Under the pieces are notes generated by a model that saw nothing but the letters and a program-made list of their open reading frames with translations, was not told the origin of the DNA and searched no databases. Positions 1 through 10,148 of a stretch of 64,000 bases of DNA are shown here, piece after piece. Every line of letters starts with the position of its first letter. Position 1 is the first letter of the stretch. Source of the DNA: Tropicimonas aquimaris (lineage in GTDB: Bacteria > Pseudomonadota > Alphaproteobacteria > Rhodobacterales > Rhodobacteraceae); the NCBI RefSeq assembly GCF_042676185.1, contig NZ_JBHTJT010000021.1, forward strand, positions 123,756 to 187,755, written 5' to 3'. Both the position numbers and the translations under genes were made by a program.

Positions 1-251
1 TCCTGACATTCGTTGGCAACTTCAACGCCTTCGACCTGATTTACGCCGCGCAGGGCGCGCTGGCCGGGCCGAATTTCTCAACCGACATTCTCGGCACGTT
101 CCTCTATCGCACCTTCTTCGGCTTCCAATTGCAGCTGGGCGATCCGCACATGGGCTCGGCGATTGCCACGGCGATGTTCGTGATTATCCTGATCGGGGTC
201 TGCATCTACCTCTTCGGCATCCAGACGCGGCTGCGCCGCTACCAGTTCTGA
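1..251 (+). CDS. Carbohydrate ABC transporter permease, C-terminal part (5' end outside window)
   Basis: The last 82 codons of an inner-membrane permease, open from the window edge to a TGA at 249-251. The visible part has a periplasm-facing stretch followed by one hydrophobic helix (TAMFVIILIGVCIYLFGI) and a short basic tail (QTRLRRYQF), as in MalF/UgpA-type sugar permeases. A second permease starts 10 bases downstream and an ATPase follows, so this is inferred to be the first permease of a heterodimeric importer. The substrate cannot be read from the fragment, and the binding protein should lie to the left of the window. Confidence 0.8.
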   Translation, partial: LTFVGNFNAFDLIYAAQGALAGPNFSTDILGTFLYRTFFGFQLQLGDPHMGSAIATAMFVIILIGVCIYLFGIQTRLRRYQF

Positions 252-261
252 GGGGGACGCC

Positions 262-1101
262 ATGAACAAGGCACGCCGCAACCCGCTCAACACCGCCGCC
301 GCGCATCTGATCCTGCTGACCTACACGGTGATCGCGCTGTTCCCGGTCTTCGTGATCCTGATCAACAGCTTCAAGACGCGGAAGGCGATCTTTCGGGAGC
401 CGCTCGCGCTGCCCTCGTCAGAGACGTTTTCCACCGTCGGCTACGAGACCGTGTTCAAGCAGGGGGATTTCTTCCTCTACTTCCAGAACTCGATGATCGT
501 GACGGTCTGCTCGCTGTTCTTCATCCTGCTCTTCGGGGCGATGGCGGCATTCGCGCTGGCCGAGTACCGGTTCCGGGGCAACACGCTGATGGGGCTCTAC
601 CTGGCTTTGGGCATCATGATCCCGATCCGGATTGGCACGGTGGCGATCCTGGAGATGATGGTGGCGACCGGCCTCGTGAACACGCTGCTGGCGTTGATAC
701 TCGTCTACACGGCCCAGGGCCTGCCGCTCGCCGTGTTCATCCTGAGCGAGTTCATGAAGCAGGTGAGCGACGATCTCAAGAACGCCGGACGGATCGACGG
801 GCTCAGCGAGTACACGATCTTCTTTCGTCTCGTGCTGCCGCTGGTGCGGCCTGCCATGGCGACGGTTGCGGTGTTCAACATGATCCCGATTTGGAACGAC
901 CTGTGGTTCCCGCTGATCCTCGCGCCGGCCGAGGCGACCAAGACGCTGACGCTTGGCTCACAGGTCTTCATCGGGCAGTTCGTGACCGACTGGAACGCGG
1001 TGCTCTCGGCGCTGTCGATGGCGATCCTGCCGGTTCTGGTCCTCTACGTCATCTTCTCGCGGCAGCTGATCCGCGGCATCACCTCGGGAGCCGTCAAATG
1101 A
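262..1101 (+). CDS. Carbohydrate ABC transporter permease (MalG/UgpE type)
   Basis: A 279-residue inner-membrane permease of the binding-protein-dependent sugar importer family. About six hydrophobic helices are visible. The EAA-type loop that docks on the ATPase lies near residues 175-200 (NAGRIDGLSEYTIFFRLVLP). The ATG follows a GGGGG-rich ribosome site 10 bases after the preceding permease stop. The stop codon overlaps the next gene in an ATGA junction, which suggests translational coupling. MalG-type permeases pair with a MalF-type partner, here the truncated gene at the left edge. The sugar is not identifiable. Confidence 0.9.
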   Translation: MNKARRNPLNTAAAHLILLTYTVIALFPVFVILINSFKTRKAIFREPLALPSSETFSTVGYETVFKQGDFFLYFQNSMIVTVCSLFFILLFGAMAAFALAEYRFRGNTLMGLYLALGIMIPIRIGTVAILEMMVATGLVNTLLALILVYTAQGLPLAVFILSEFMKQVSDDLKNAGRIDGLSEYTIFFRLVLPLVRPAMATVAVFNMIPIWNDLWFPLILAPAEATKTLTLGSQVFIGQFVTDWNAVLSALSMAILPVLVLYVIFSRQLIRGITSGAVK

Positions 1102-2128
1102 TCCGCACCCTCATCGCCGGTCTCGGCAACATGGGGCTGAGCCATGCGCTCGCCCATCACGAACATCCCGGCTCCGAGATCGTGGGCCTGGTCGACCGGT
1201 CCGGGCGCGACCTGCCCGAGGCGCTCGCCGGCTATCCCCGGTTTCGCACCTTCGAGGAAGGGTTGGCCGAGGCGCGGCCGGACCTCGTGTGCATCGCGAC
1301 CTATTCCGACAGCCACGCCGACTATGCCTGCGCAGCCATGGAGGCGGGGGCGCATGTTTTCGTCGAGAAGCCGCTGGCGACGACCGTGGCCGATGCCGAG
1401 CGCGTGGCCGAGACGGCTGCGCGGACCGGGCGCAAGCTCGTCGTCGGTTACATCCTGCGGCACCATCCCTCGTGGCAGCGGCTGATCGCAGAGGCGCGCA
1501 CGCTCGGCGGGCCGTATGTCTTCCGGCTGAACCTCAACCAGCAGTCCGACGGGCCGACCTGGGAGACCCACAAGCAGCTGATGCAGACCACCTCGCCCAT
1601 CGTCGATTGCGGCGTGCACTACGTTGACGTGATGTGCCAGATCACCGATGCCGCGCCTGTTCGGGTGCATGGTATGGGCCTACGGCTCTCCGACGAGATC
1701 GCCGAGGACATGTACAATTATGGCCAGTTCCAGGTGGTCTTCGCGGACGGTTCCGTCGGCTGGTACGAGGCCGGCTGGGGGCCGATGATGTCGGAGACCG
1801 CGCATTTCGTGAAGGATATCGTCTCCCCCAAAGGGGCCGTGTCGATCGTCAGCCTGACGGATGAGGGCTCCGACGACGTGGAGGGACATACGAAGGTCGG
1901 GGCGCTGAAGATCCATCGGCTCTCGGGCGACGAGATCGTCGACTTCCCCGGCGAGCCGGGCCACCAGGAGCTCTGCGATGCCGAGCAGGCGTTCATGCTC
2001 CGCGCCATCGTCGAGGATATCGACCTCGCCCGCCATGCCCAGGATGCCGTGCAGTCGCTCCGCATCTGCCTTGCCGCCGACGAGTCCATCCGTACCGGGC
2101 GGGCTATCGACCTCACGGGAGACGCCGA

Positions 2129-2132
<4 letters not shown>
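1098..2132 (+). CDS. Gfo/Idh/MocA family oxidoreductase
   Basis: A 344-residue NAD(P)-dependent dehydrogenase. The Rossmann motif GLGNMG is at the N-terminus and the family lysine motif EKPLA is near residue 92. A C-terminal alpha/beta substrate domain follows. Members oxidise or epimerise sugars, inositols and similar polyols. I chose the ATG at 1098 because it overlaps the previous stop (ATGA) and starts exactly at the Rossmann fold; upstream in-frame sequence reads through the permease. The gene lies between a permease and an ATPase gene, so it probably acts on the imported sugar. The substrate is unknown. Confidence 0.88.
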
Positions 2133-3124
<992 letters not shown>

Positions 3125-3130
3125 CGGCGC

Positions 3131-3787
3131 TCAGATCATCGGCTGCACGCCGATGACCGGTCCGTGGAGCACGAGCAGGACGGCATAGGCGATGGCCCCG
3201 AGCCCGAGGCGCAGCAGCCCTGCGCGCGTCGGCGTGATCCGACGGTCCCGGCGGGCGAGCCTTTCCCAGACATCCGCCCCCATCTCCCGCCGCTTGCGCC
3301 GGTCTATTATCCGCATCCCCAGCACCGAGAACCCCGCGAAGGTGCCAAACAACAGCACATGCGCGAGGTCGCCATTGGGCAGAAGGTGCGCCAGCGACCA
3401 GAGCAGCAGCGCCAGCAGCAGCGGATGGCGCGTCCAGCCGACGATGCCGGGCTGCGCCGGATCGAAGGCCGCGTTACGCGCACCGCCGAAGGAGAGCGGG
3501 TTCGGCCGCCCGATGGCAAGCGCGGCGAGCGCCACGGCCAATCCCATGGCGGCAAGGGTCACATGGTACTGCCAGAGCGCACGGCCCCAGAGCAACACCA
3601 CCGGCGCGCGCGCCGCCGCACCGATCAGCCAGGCCAGCGCCGCAAGCGACAGCAGGGAATAGGCGAGCGTGAAGCCACGCGGCCCGAGCGCCGCCACAAG
3701 CCGCGCCTTGTTGGCCGGGCGGACGGGGAGCGAATGGCTCAGCAGGAACACCGCAAAGGCCGCCGCCAGCTCTGCCCAGTCACCCAT
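3131..3787 (-). CDS. NnrU family integral membrane protein
   Basis: A 218-residue inner-membrane protein with about six hydrophobic helices. The motif TRHPLLLALLLWSLAHLLPNGD is characteristic of the NnrU/isoprenylcysteine-methyltransferase-like fold. NnrU proteins were first linked to denitrification gene regions, but their function is unsettled and no denitrification gene is nearby here. I chose the ATG at 3787 because a strong AAGGAGG site lies 10 bases upstream; an in-frame ATG 39 bases earlier lacks one. The gene converges with the sugar ATPase gene. Family assignment is firm, function is not. Confidence 0.75.
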   Translation of the reverse strand: MGDWAELAAAFAVFLLSHSLPVRPANKARLVAALGPRGFTLAYSLLSLAALAWLIGAAARAPVVLLWGRALWQYHVTLAAMGLAVALAALAIGRPNPLSFGGARNAAFDPAQPGIVGWTRHPLLLALLLWSLAHLLPNGDLAHVLLFGTFAGFSVLGMRIIDRRKRREMGADVWERLARRDRRITPTRAGLLRLGLGAIAYAVLLVLHGPVIGVQPMI

Positions 3788-3932
3788 TCCCAATCTCCCT
3801 CCTTGCCCAGTGCGGCGATCCTGCAACGTGGTGTTTCCCAGGCCAAGTCACCGCGTCGATTCCGATGGTCGCAGGGCTGGCGGTCTCGCGGCTTGCCCCC
3901 TAAGGTCGCGGCGAATTTGGCAGGAGTGAATT

Positions 3933-5303
3933 ATGAGACTGGCCTGTTTCAAGGGATACGACGTGCGCGGCCGCGTCGGCGAGGAATTGACCGCAGACAC
4001 CTGCCGCGCCATCGGCCGCGCCTTTGCCGCGGTCATGACGCCGGGCACGGTCGTGATCGGCCGCGACGTGCGGGCCACGTCGGAAGACTTCGCATCGGCG
4101 CTCGCCGAGGGCCTGCTGGAGAGCGGCGTCGACGTGATCGACATCGGGCTTTGCGGCACCGAGGAGGTCTATTTCGCCACCGATCACTACGGCGCGGGAG
4201 GCGGCCTGATGGTCACCGCCTCGCACAATCCGATCGACTACAACGGCATCAAGCTCGTCGGTCCCGGAGCGCGCCCGATCCCGCCTGCGGAAGGCTTCCA
4301 GGAGATCCACGACCGCGTCGCGGCCGGTGCCGAGACCCCCAACGGCCCGCGCGGCACCCTGCGCCGCGAGAACCCGCGCCCGGCCTATGTCGAGCGTGTG
4401 CTCTCCTTCATCGACCCGACCGCGCTCAAGGGCCTGAAGATCCTGGTCAACCCCGGCAACGGCTGCGCCGGCCCGACCTTCGATGCCATCGCCGGGGCCC
4501 TCGCCGAACGTGGCGCGGAGATCACGTTCTCCCGCCTTCACCACACGCCGGACGGCAGCTTCCCGCATGGCATCCCGAACCCGCTGCTGCCGGAGAACCG
4601 TCCCGTCACTGCCGAGTCGGTCAAGGCAGAAACCGCCGATTTCGGCGTCGCCTGGGACGGCGATTTCGACCGCTGCTTCCTGTTCGACGAGACCGGCAGC
4701 TTCATAGACGGCGAATACCTCGTCGGCCTTCTCGCCACCGCCTTCCTCGGCAAGGTGCCGGGCGCGAAGATCGTCCACGACCCGCGCGTCATGTGGAACA
4801 CGCAGGAGCTCGTGGCGGCGGCGGGCGGCGAGGCGGTCGCCTCTCTCACCGGCCATGTCCACGTCAAGGCCGCGATGCGCCGGGTCGATGCCGTCTATGG
4901 CGGCGAGATGTCCGCGCATCACTACTTCCGGGACTTCATGTATTGCGACAGCGGCATGATCCCCTGGCTGCTGATCGCCGAACATGTCTGCCGCACCGGC
5001 CAGCCGCTCTCGGCGCTGGTGGGCGACCGCCGCGTTGCTTTCCCCTCCTCGGGCGAGATCAACTTCCGCGTGACCGATCCCGGCGCCGCAATGAAGGCCG
5101 TCGAGGCGGCCTATGCCGGCGCCGCGCCCGAGATCGACCGGATGGACGGGCTGGGGCTCGCCTTCCCGGATTGGCGGCTCAACCTGCGCAGTTCGGCCAC
5201 CGAACCGGTGCTGCGCCTCAACGTGGAAACCCGTGGCGACCGTGCCGCGCTCGAGACGCGCACCGCCGAGGTCACCAGCCTGATCTCCGCCTTCGCTTCC
5301 TAG
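3933..5303 (+). CDS. manB: Phosphomannomutase/phosphoglucomutase
   Basis: A 456-residue cytoplasmic alpha-D-phosphohexomutase interconverting hexose-6- and hexose-1-phosphates, the step leading to GDP-mannose and surface polysaccharides. All key loops are visible: the phosphoserine loop TASHNP with Ser97, the magnesium loop DGDFDR at 242-247, the sugar-binding loop GEMSAHH near residue 328, and the phosphate loop RSSATEP near the C-terminus. Length is normal for the family. It shares its last bases with the convergent methyltransferase gene: the palindromic CTAG at 5300-5303 serves as stop for both. Mannose versus glucose preference cannot be decided from sequence alone. Confidence 0.93.
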   Translation: MRLACFKGYDVRGRVGEELTADTCRAIGRAFAAVMTPGTVVIGRDVRATSEDFASALAEGLLESGVDVIDIGLCGTEEVYFATDHYGAGGGLMVTASHNPIDYNGIKLVGPGARPIPPAEGFQEIHDRVAAGAETPNGPRGTLRRENPRPAYVERVLSFIDPTALKGLKILVNPGNGCAGPTFDAIAGALAERGAEITFSRLHHTPDGSFPHGIPNPLLPENRPVTAESVKAETADFGVAWDGDFDRCFLFDETGSFIDGEYLVGLLATAFLGKVPGAKIVHDPRVMWNTQELVAAAGGEAVASLTGHVHVKAAMRRVDAVYGGEMSAHHYFRDFMYCDSGMIPWLLIAEHVCRTGQPLSALVGDRRVAFPSSGEINFRVTDPGAAMKAVEAAYAGAAPEIDRMDGLGLAFPDWRLNLRSSATEPVLRLNVETRGDRAALETRTAEVTSLISAFAS

Positions 5304-6031
5304 CCGAAGGCCTTTCGCACCAGCCGCTTCGCCCGCGCCTTCCACCCCCGTCCGCCCGGGGGCGGGGGCATCTGCGCCAGCACGTCGGTCGGCCCGTAGC
5401 GCCCGTCCGGGTCGCGCAGCGCGAAGCCCGGGCGCGCGAGATCCTTGCGGATCAGGAACTGTTGGTGCGGCAGCGCAAGGATCGGACATTGCACCGCTTC
5501 GGCGAAATGGACCGCCCAGGGAAACACCATGGTCGGTTCGAACTCCGCCCGGTGCTGCCAGATCGTCGGACTGAAATCGTCGCCCATCAGCCAGCTGCCG
5601 TCGCGCAGCTTGGGCCAGACGTTCAGCAGGTCGACGGTGATCCCGCGCAGGGTGTGATCGCCGTCGACATAAGCGAAGTCGAGGCTGCCGTCCGGGATCT
5701 CCGCGATCGCCTCCACGGTCGTTCCGCGCAGCACCCGGCGCCGGTCGCCGGCGAACTCCGTCGCCGCCATCGCTGCGGCAAAGACCTCGTCGAACTCCGA
5801 ATCCGAGACGTTCCAGGGCTTGTTCCACCCGTCCAGACGGCGCCAGGGGTCGAGCATCCAGTAGGTCTCGATCCCGGAACAGGCCCGCAGCATCGCCGCC
5901 GCGAAATCGCCACGCCAGACCCCGAGTTCCAGGACCTCCCGCAAGCCGAGGCCGTGCACCAGCCGGGCGGCCATCTCCTGCCGCCCCTCCGCGCCGTCCA
6001 GAAGCGCGCCCGCCTCGTCCAATGCCGTCAT
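5300..6031 (-). CDS. Class I SAM-dependent methyltransferase (methyltransferase 24-like)
   Basis: A 243-residue protein with the SAM-binding motif I LELGVWRGDFA near residue 35 and an acidic motif FAYVDGDHTLRG near residue 120, as in the Methyltransf_24 type often found near glycan or natural-product genes. The C-terminal 60 residues hold a proline-glycine stretch and a basic tail. It converges on manB with a 4-base overlap, which may hint at a polysaccharide role, but the substrate is unknown. No transmembrane segment is seen. Confidence 0.78.
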   Translation of the reverse strand: MTALDEAGALLDGAEGRQEMAARLVHGLGLREVLELGVWRGDFAAAMLRACSGIETYWMLDPWRRLDGWNKPWNVSDSEFDEVFAAAMAATEFAGDRRRVLRGTTVEAIAEIPDGSLDFAYVDGDHTLRGITVDLLNVWPKLRDGSWLMGDDFSPTIWQHRAEFEPTMVFPWAVHFAEAVQCPILALPHQQFLIRKDLARPGFALRDPDGRYGPTDVLAQMPPPPGGRGWKARAKRLVRKAFG

Positions 6032-6090
6032 CGCCTGTCTCCCGACCCGGTTTCAGTCCCGCGCTACCACGCAGTTCCTGCGACGGGCTG

Positions 6091-6157
6091 CGTTCACCTG
6101 TCCAGAAATATCCTCGGGGAGCGCGGCCAGGGCCGCGCGGGGGCAGACAGCCCCCTC
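6091..6157 (-). repeat. 3'-end element, copy a (GC hairpins plus GGATATTT core)
   Basis: Read on the minus strand, downstream of the DUF1513 gene stop at 6168. It holds a GGGGGC/GCCCCC hairpin (6139-6155), then a perfect 8-bp hairpin GCGCGGCC/GGCCGCGC (6121-6138), then the core GAGGATATTTCTGGACAG and GTGAA (6096-6116). Five further copies with the same order lie elsewhere in this window. It may act as a terminator or RNA-processing site; that role is inferred. Confidence 0.65.
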
Positions 6158-6167
6158 CGCCCGTTCC

Positions 6168-7232
6168 TCAGCCGATGACCACCAGGTGATTGTCCCAGGA
6201 CCAGTCGCCCGGAACCGGCACGAACCGGCTGCTACGGCTGTCGCCAAAGGCGAGCCCGCCGGCAACCGTGATCGCCATGCCTTCCGCAGACGGCGCCGCC
6301 CCGGCGGCCACCTCCAGGTCGCGGCCGGGGATCGGGCTGCCGCTGGCGGCGTCGAAAAAGATCACATGCCCGCCCTTCGGCCCGGTCACCACGATCTCGC
6401 GCCCGTCCACAGCCAGAGCGATCGAACCGGCGTATTGCTTGAGCCGCCGGGTCTCCGGGTGGTCATGGTACTGCAGCGCCTCGCCCCGCCGATGGGTCGC
6501 CATCAGCGGCACCTGCTCCAGCGGATTGCCCTGCCATTGCAACGCGATCGCCACCTGCGCGCCGCTGGCCGCGATATGTCGGATCGAGTTCAGCCGCATC
6601 GCCTCGGGCGGCTCGACGCTCTCGTCGATCTGGCCCGCCTCGGACAGGTAGGTCAGGTTCGGCCGCATCGTCGGGATGTTGAGCATCCGCCGCTCGTAAT
6701 CCGGGTGGGTCTGAATGCCGCCGTTGGCGACGCAGAACCCGCCGTCCGCGAGCCGGATGATCTCGTGCGGGCCGATCCCGCCCGAGGGCAGATCGTCGAC
6801 CCGGGCATAGGCGGCTTCGGCATCCCAGACACCCAACCGCCCCTCCGGCACGTCATAGGCGTTCTCGGTGGTCAGCAGGTAGCGCCCGTCCGCGGTATAG
6901 GCGCCGTGGCCGTAGAAGTGCCGCCCCTCGGGCGAGGCCAGCCGCGTGATTTCGCGCCCGTCGGTGCAATCCATCACGACGGCAAAGGTGCCCGGACGGC
7001 GCGCCATGGCGATCGCCTCGGCGCGGGAAGGGTGCAGGGCGGCGGCATGGCCGCGGCCGGGGATCGGGAAGGCGAAGCGCTGCGTGCCGGCGGCGCTCAG
7101 CCCCACGATCCAGGTGCTGCCGTCGGGCCGCGACGCGGCGGTGACATAAGCCGGCGCCCCGGCATCGGCCGCTGCCCAGGCCGGTGCTGCGAGGAAGGCG
7201 GTGGAAGTGGCGAGGAACTGGCGTCTGTCCAT
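6168..7232 (-). CDS. DUF1513 family exported protein
   Basis: A 354-residue protein with a twin-arginine-type leader (MDRRQFLATS, then a hydrophobic stretch ending AWAAA), so probably exported folded. The body is a DUF1513 domain that reads as a beta-propeller-like repeat (repeated DGREI, DGRYL, ADGGF blocks). In other proteobacteria DUF1513 genes (COG3490) follow imelysin and di-heme cytochrome genes, which is the arrangement here: the start is 14 bases after the cytochrome stop. Molecular function is unknown; a role with metal or redox partners in the periplasm is inferred from context. The ATG at 7232 fits the leader. Confidence 0.83.
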   Translation of the reverse strand: MDRRQFLATSTAFLAAPAWAAADAGAPAYVTAASRPDGSTWIVGLSAAGTQRFAFPIPGRGHAAALHPSRAEAIAMARRPGTFAVVMDCTDGREITRLASPEGRHFYGHGAYTADGRYLLTTENAYDVPEGRLGVWDAEAAYARVDDLPSGGIGPHEIIRLADGGFCVANGGIQTHPDYERRMLNIPTMRPNLTYLSEAGQIDESVEPPEAMRLNSIRHIAASGAQVAIALQWQGNPLEQVPLMATHRRGEALQYHDHPETRRLKQYAGSIALAVDGREIVVTGPKGGHVIFFDAASGSPIPGRDLEVAAGAAPSAEGMAITVAGGLAFGDSRSSRFVPVPGDWSWDNHLVVIG

Positions 7233-7246
7233 GTCTCGGTCTCGTC

Positions 7247-8785
7247 TCAAAGGGAGTTCAGGAACTTCAGAAGGGCGTCGCGCTCGGCGGCAGGCATCTC
7301 GCTCACGGCGTCGCGGGCAGGCTCCGCCTCGCCACCATGCCACAGGATCGCCTCCAGGAGCGAGCGTGCCCGCCCGTCGTGCAGATAGGTCTCGATACCG
7401 GACACACGGGCGGTCAGCCCGATGCCCCAGAGCGGCGGCGTGCGCCACTCGCGTCCGGTTGCGGCGGCTTCCGGCCGGTTGTCGGCGAGGCCCGGACCCA
7501 TGTCGTGCAGCAGCAGGTCGGTGTAGGGCCAGATCAGCTGGAAATCCTGCTCCGGCTGGCCGTCCAACCTGTGCGTCACGTATTTCGGACGGTGGCAGGA
7601 CGCGCAGCCCGCCTCGTGGAACAGCCGCTTGCCCTCCAGCACCTGCGGGTCGTCCACGTTCCGCCGGGCCGGCACGGCGAGGTTCCGGGTGTAGAAGGTC
7701 AGCAGGTCCATCGCGGCGGTCGGGATCTCGCGGCCCTCGGCATTGCCGCTTTCGCCATGTGGCGCTGCGCGGCAATCGACCTGGGCCTTTGTGCAGTCGC
7801 CCCAGGCGGCAGCGAGCAGCGGGGTCGAGATGCCGATATCATGGTAAAACGCATCGGAATTCTGCTGCGCCAGCGTCGGTTGCCCGGCCTTCCAGCCGAA
7901 GCGCCCCAGCATCCATTGCTCGTATTCGAGCGACCAGACCACGTTCGGACGCCCGGAAATCCCGTCGCCATCTGCATCCTCGGGATCGGCATTGGCCAGG
8001 ATATCCGCCTCCGGAATGGCTTCCAGCAGCCCGAGCCCGATCATCGGCAAGGCGATGCGCGGGCTGGTCTGCACCTCGGGGTGCAGCGGGCCATAGGCTA
8101 ACCGGTGGATCGTGTAGGTCGGCCGGCGCAGCTCCACCACCGTGCCGTCGGCGAGGGTGACGGACTCCGGCGCATAGTCCACCCGCACCCGCCCCTCGGC
8201 TGCCAGGCCGGCCACCGACTTATCCTGAAGCTGCGCCCCGTAGAACGGCTCCGGCGCATTGTTGAGATATGCGAGGATCTCCAAGGGAAGATCCGATGCC
8301 GCTTTGGGCACCGACAGGCGCAGCACCATCGACACCCCGAAATCCTCGGCGTTCTCAGGCGGGTGCCCGCGGCCGTCGCGGATATGGCACGATTTGCAGC
8401 CGCGCCCGTTGAACAGGGGGCCTAGCCCGTCGCTCGCTGTCGTCGCCGTCGGCGCTTCGACCCAGAGCTTCTTGAACAGCCCGTTTCCGACCGCGAAATC
8501 GAGCCCAAGCTCGGGTCTCAGATTGGCGGCGGGCAGGGAGAACGGCACCCGCGTCCGCCTGTCGAAATGCGTCGCTGCCCCGGCCAGGCGGGCCTCGAAT
8601 GGTTCAGCGGTCGAGAAGTCGCGCGGCAGCGACGTCACCGCCGCGACGCGCGCCGCGTCCTCGGCCGTCCGGGGCTCGATCCGCAAATGCGGCTCGCCCC
8701 AGCCAGACAGCCGTTCCGCTGCCGTGGCCGAACTCACCGCCACGACCGCCGTCCACGTGAGCAGGATCCTCGCCGAGCGCCCCAA
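7247..8785 (-). CDS. Di-heme c-type cytochrome (COG3488 'thiol oxidoreductase' family)
   Basis: About 512 residues with two heme-binding motifs, CKSCH at 130-134 and CASCH in the C-terminal third, plus the family motif YLHDGRA near the C-terminus. The family is a periplasmic di-heme oxidoreductase usually encoded beside imelysins. No suitable ATG lies between the imelysin stop and the mature domain. I propose the TTG at 8785, which gives a good signal peptide (GRSARILLTWTAVV, cleaved near TAA-ER). An ATG about 135 bases upstream would translate the GC hairpin of element b and overlap the imelysin gene, so it is less likely. The start is uncertain. Confidence 0.82.
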   Translation of the reverse strand: MGRSARILLTWTAVVAVSSATAAERLSGWGEPHLRIEPRTAEDAARVAAVTSLPRDFSTAEPFEARLAGAATHFDRRTRVPFSLPAANLRPELGLDFAVGNGLFKKLWVEAPTATTASDGLGPLFNGRGCKSCHIRDGRGHPPENAEDFGVSMVLRLSVPKAASDLPLEILAYLNNAPEPFYGAQLQDKSVAGLAAEGRVRVDYAPESVTLADGTVVELRRPTYTIHRLAYGPLHPEVQTSPRIALPMIGLGLLEAIPEADILANADPEDADGDGISGRPNVVWSLEYEQWMLGRFGWKAGQPTLAQQNSDAFYHDIGISTPLLAAAWGDCTKAQVDCRAAPHGESGNAEGREIPTAAMDLLTFYTRNLAVPARRNVDDPQVLEGKRLFHEAGCASCHRPKYVTHRLDGQPEQDFQLIWPYTDLLLHDMGPGLADNRPEAAATGREWRTPPLWGIGLTARVSGIETYLHDGRARSLLEAILWHGGEAEPARDAVSEMPAAERDALLKFLNSL

Positions 8786-8795
8786 CGCGTTCCCA

Positions 8796-8845
8796 CTTCT
8801 TCTGTCGACAAATATCCCGGGGGGACCGGGGGGCTGGCCCCCCGG
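8796..8845 (-). repeat. 3'-end element, copy b
   Basis: Minus-strand copy between the imelysin stop (8895) and the cytochrome start (8785). A perfect 8-bp stem CCGGGGGG/CCCCCCGG with loop CCAG (8826-8845) is followed by the core CCGGGATATTT and then GTCGACAGAAGAAG (8796-8820). Because it lies between two genes that look co-transcribed, it may limit read-through or stabilise the upstream message. Confidence 0.65.
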
Positions 8846-8894
8846 CGACGCTGCGGTCCCGGCCGCGACCGGGGCTGACCTGGCCGAAAGACGC

Positions 8895-10148
8895 CTATTC
8901 GAAGACGGCACTGGGCGCATCAAGGCTGTCGGAGCCCTCGACGCTGATCGGGTCGAGCCCGACGGCCGCGACCGCGCGCTCGATGTTGCGGGTCTGGGCG
9001 ACCAGCGCGTCGATGGCGTCCTGCACCAGCTGGTTGCCCTCGGCATTGCCGGCGGCAATCAGCTGGTCATAGGCCGTGCCAGCCTCGGCGGCGGCGACGA
9101 TGGCGCTCATCTTTTCCATCGTAGCGTCGAGATCGGCCAGCAGCGCATCGGCCAGCGCCGGGTCGCGTTCCTTGACGACGTCGTAGAGCGACGGGCCCTC
9201 GACCGTGCTGCCGTCAACCCGCTCGTAGGTGCCGGTGTAGACGTTCCGGATGCCTTGGGCGTCGTAATAATGGCTGATGTGCGTGTTGTCGGAGAAGCAG
9301 TCGTGCTCTTCCTCCGGATCGTGCAGCAGCAGGCCGAGCTTCATGCGCTCGCCGGCCTGTTCGCCGTAGGACAGAGAGCCCATGCCGGTAAAGGCCATGA
9401 CCATGCCAGCCTGCGTATCGGCGGTTACCTCGGTGCGGCCCTGGCCACCTTCGGACCAGAGCGCCACCGCGTCCTCGAGATCCGAAACAAGCAGGTCGGC
9501 CGCGGCCAGCAGGTACTGAACCCGCCGGTCGCAATTGCCGCCGGTGCAGTTCGCCGTGTCGAAATCGGTGGCCGGACGGTTGCCCGCGCCGGGGCCGGTG
9601 CCGTTCAGGTCCTGCCCCCAGAGGAGGAACTCGATGGCGTGGTAACCGGTGGTCACGTTGGCCTCGATGCCGTCGATCTCGTGCATCTCGCGCAGGACGG
9701 CGGGCGTGATCTCGGTGGCGTCCAGCGTCGTGCCGGAGACCTCGAGCTGCGGATTGGCGATGACGTTGGCGCCGGCCAGCGGATTGGCGTCGTTCAGGCC
9801 GTGCTCGCCGTCGACATAGTCGATCAGCCCCTCGTCCAAAGGCCAGGCATTCACGTTGCCTTCCCACTCGTCCACCACCGGGTTGCCGAAGCGGTAGGCC
9901 TCGGTCTGCTGGTAGGGGATACGGGCGGCCTTCCAGGCCTCCTTCGCGGCTTCGAGGGTCGCATCTGACGGCTCGGCGGCGAGCGCCTCGAGCGCGGACC
10001 TCAGGGCACGCGCAGTGTCCAGGCTGTCTTCGTATCCGGCAAGCGCGATGTCGGCATAGGTGACAAGCACCTCGGCCGGCTCGGCGGCCTGCGCGGCCAG
10101 CGCCGTGCCGGACAGGAGGGCCGCGAGGGCGGTGGTTCGAATGATCAT
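8895..10148 (-). CDS. Imelysin family periplasmic protein (COG3487, IrpA-like)
   Basis: A 417-residue exported protein with a typical Sec signal peptide (hydrophobic to about AQA at 21). It carries the imelysin GxHxxE motif as GYHAIE at residues 168-173, preceded by TT and followed by a conserved LLWGQDL segment. Members (IrpA, the M75 group) are iron-regulated periplasmic proteins and the family relates to the metal-binding domain of EfeO. Two cysteines (201 and 206) could form a disulfide. ATG at 10148 has AAGGA nine bases upstream. First gene of the minus-strand cassette; iron or copper handling is inferred. Confidence 0.88.
   Translation of the reverse strand: MIIRTTALAALLSGTALAAQAAEPAEVLVTYADIALAGYEDSLDTARALRSALEALAAEPSDATLEAAKEAWKAARIPYQQTEAYRFGNPVVDEWEGNVNAWPLDEGLIDYVDGEHGLNDANPLAGANVIANPQLEVSGTTLDATEITPAVLREMHEIDGIEANVTTGYHAIEFLLWGQDLNGTGPGAGNRPATDFDTANCTGGNCDRRVQYLLAAADLLVSDLEDAVALWSEGGQGRTEVTADTQAGMVMAFTGMGSLSYGEQAGERMKLGLLLHDPEEEHDCFSDNTHISHYYDAQGIRNVYTGTYERVDGSTVEGPSLYDVVKERDPALADALLADLDATMEKMSAIVAAAEAGTAYDQLIAAGNAEGNQLVQDAIDALVAQTRNIERAVAAVGLDPISVEGSDSLDAPSAVFE

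Noticed and set aside
5300..5303. Shared CTAG as stop for two convergent genes
   Set aside because: A neat overlap but common in compact GC-rich genomes; not evidence of regulation.
3164..6178. 1000-codon plus-strand open frame across nnrU, manB and the methyltransferase
   Set aside because: It runs out of frame across three real genes; its translation is dominated by Arg and Pro.
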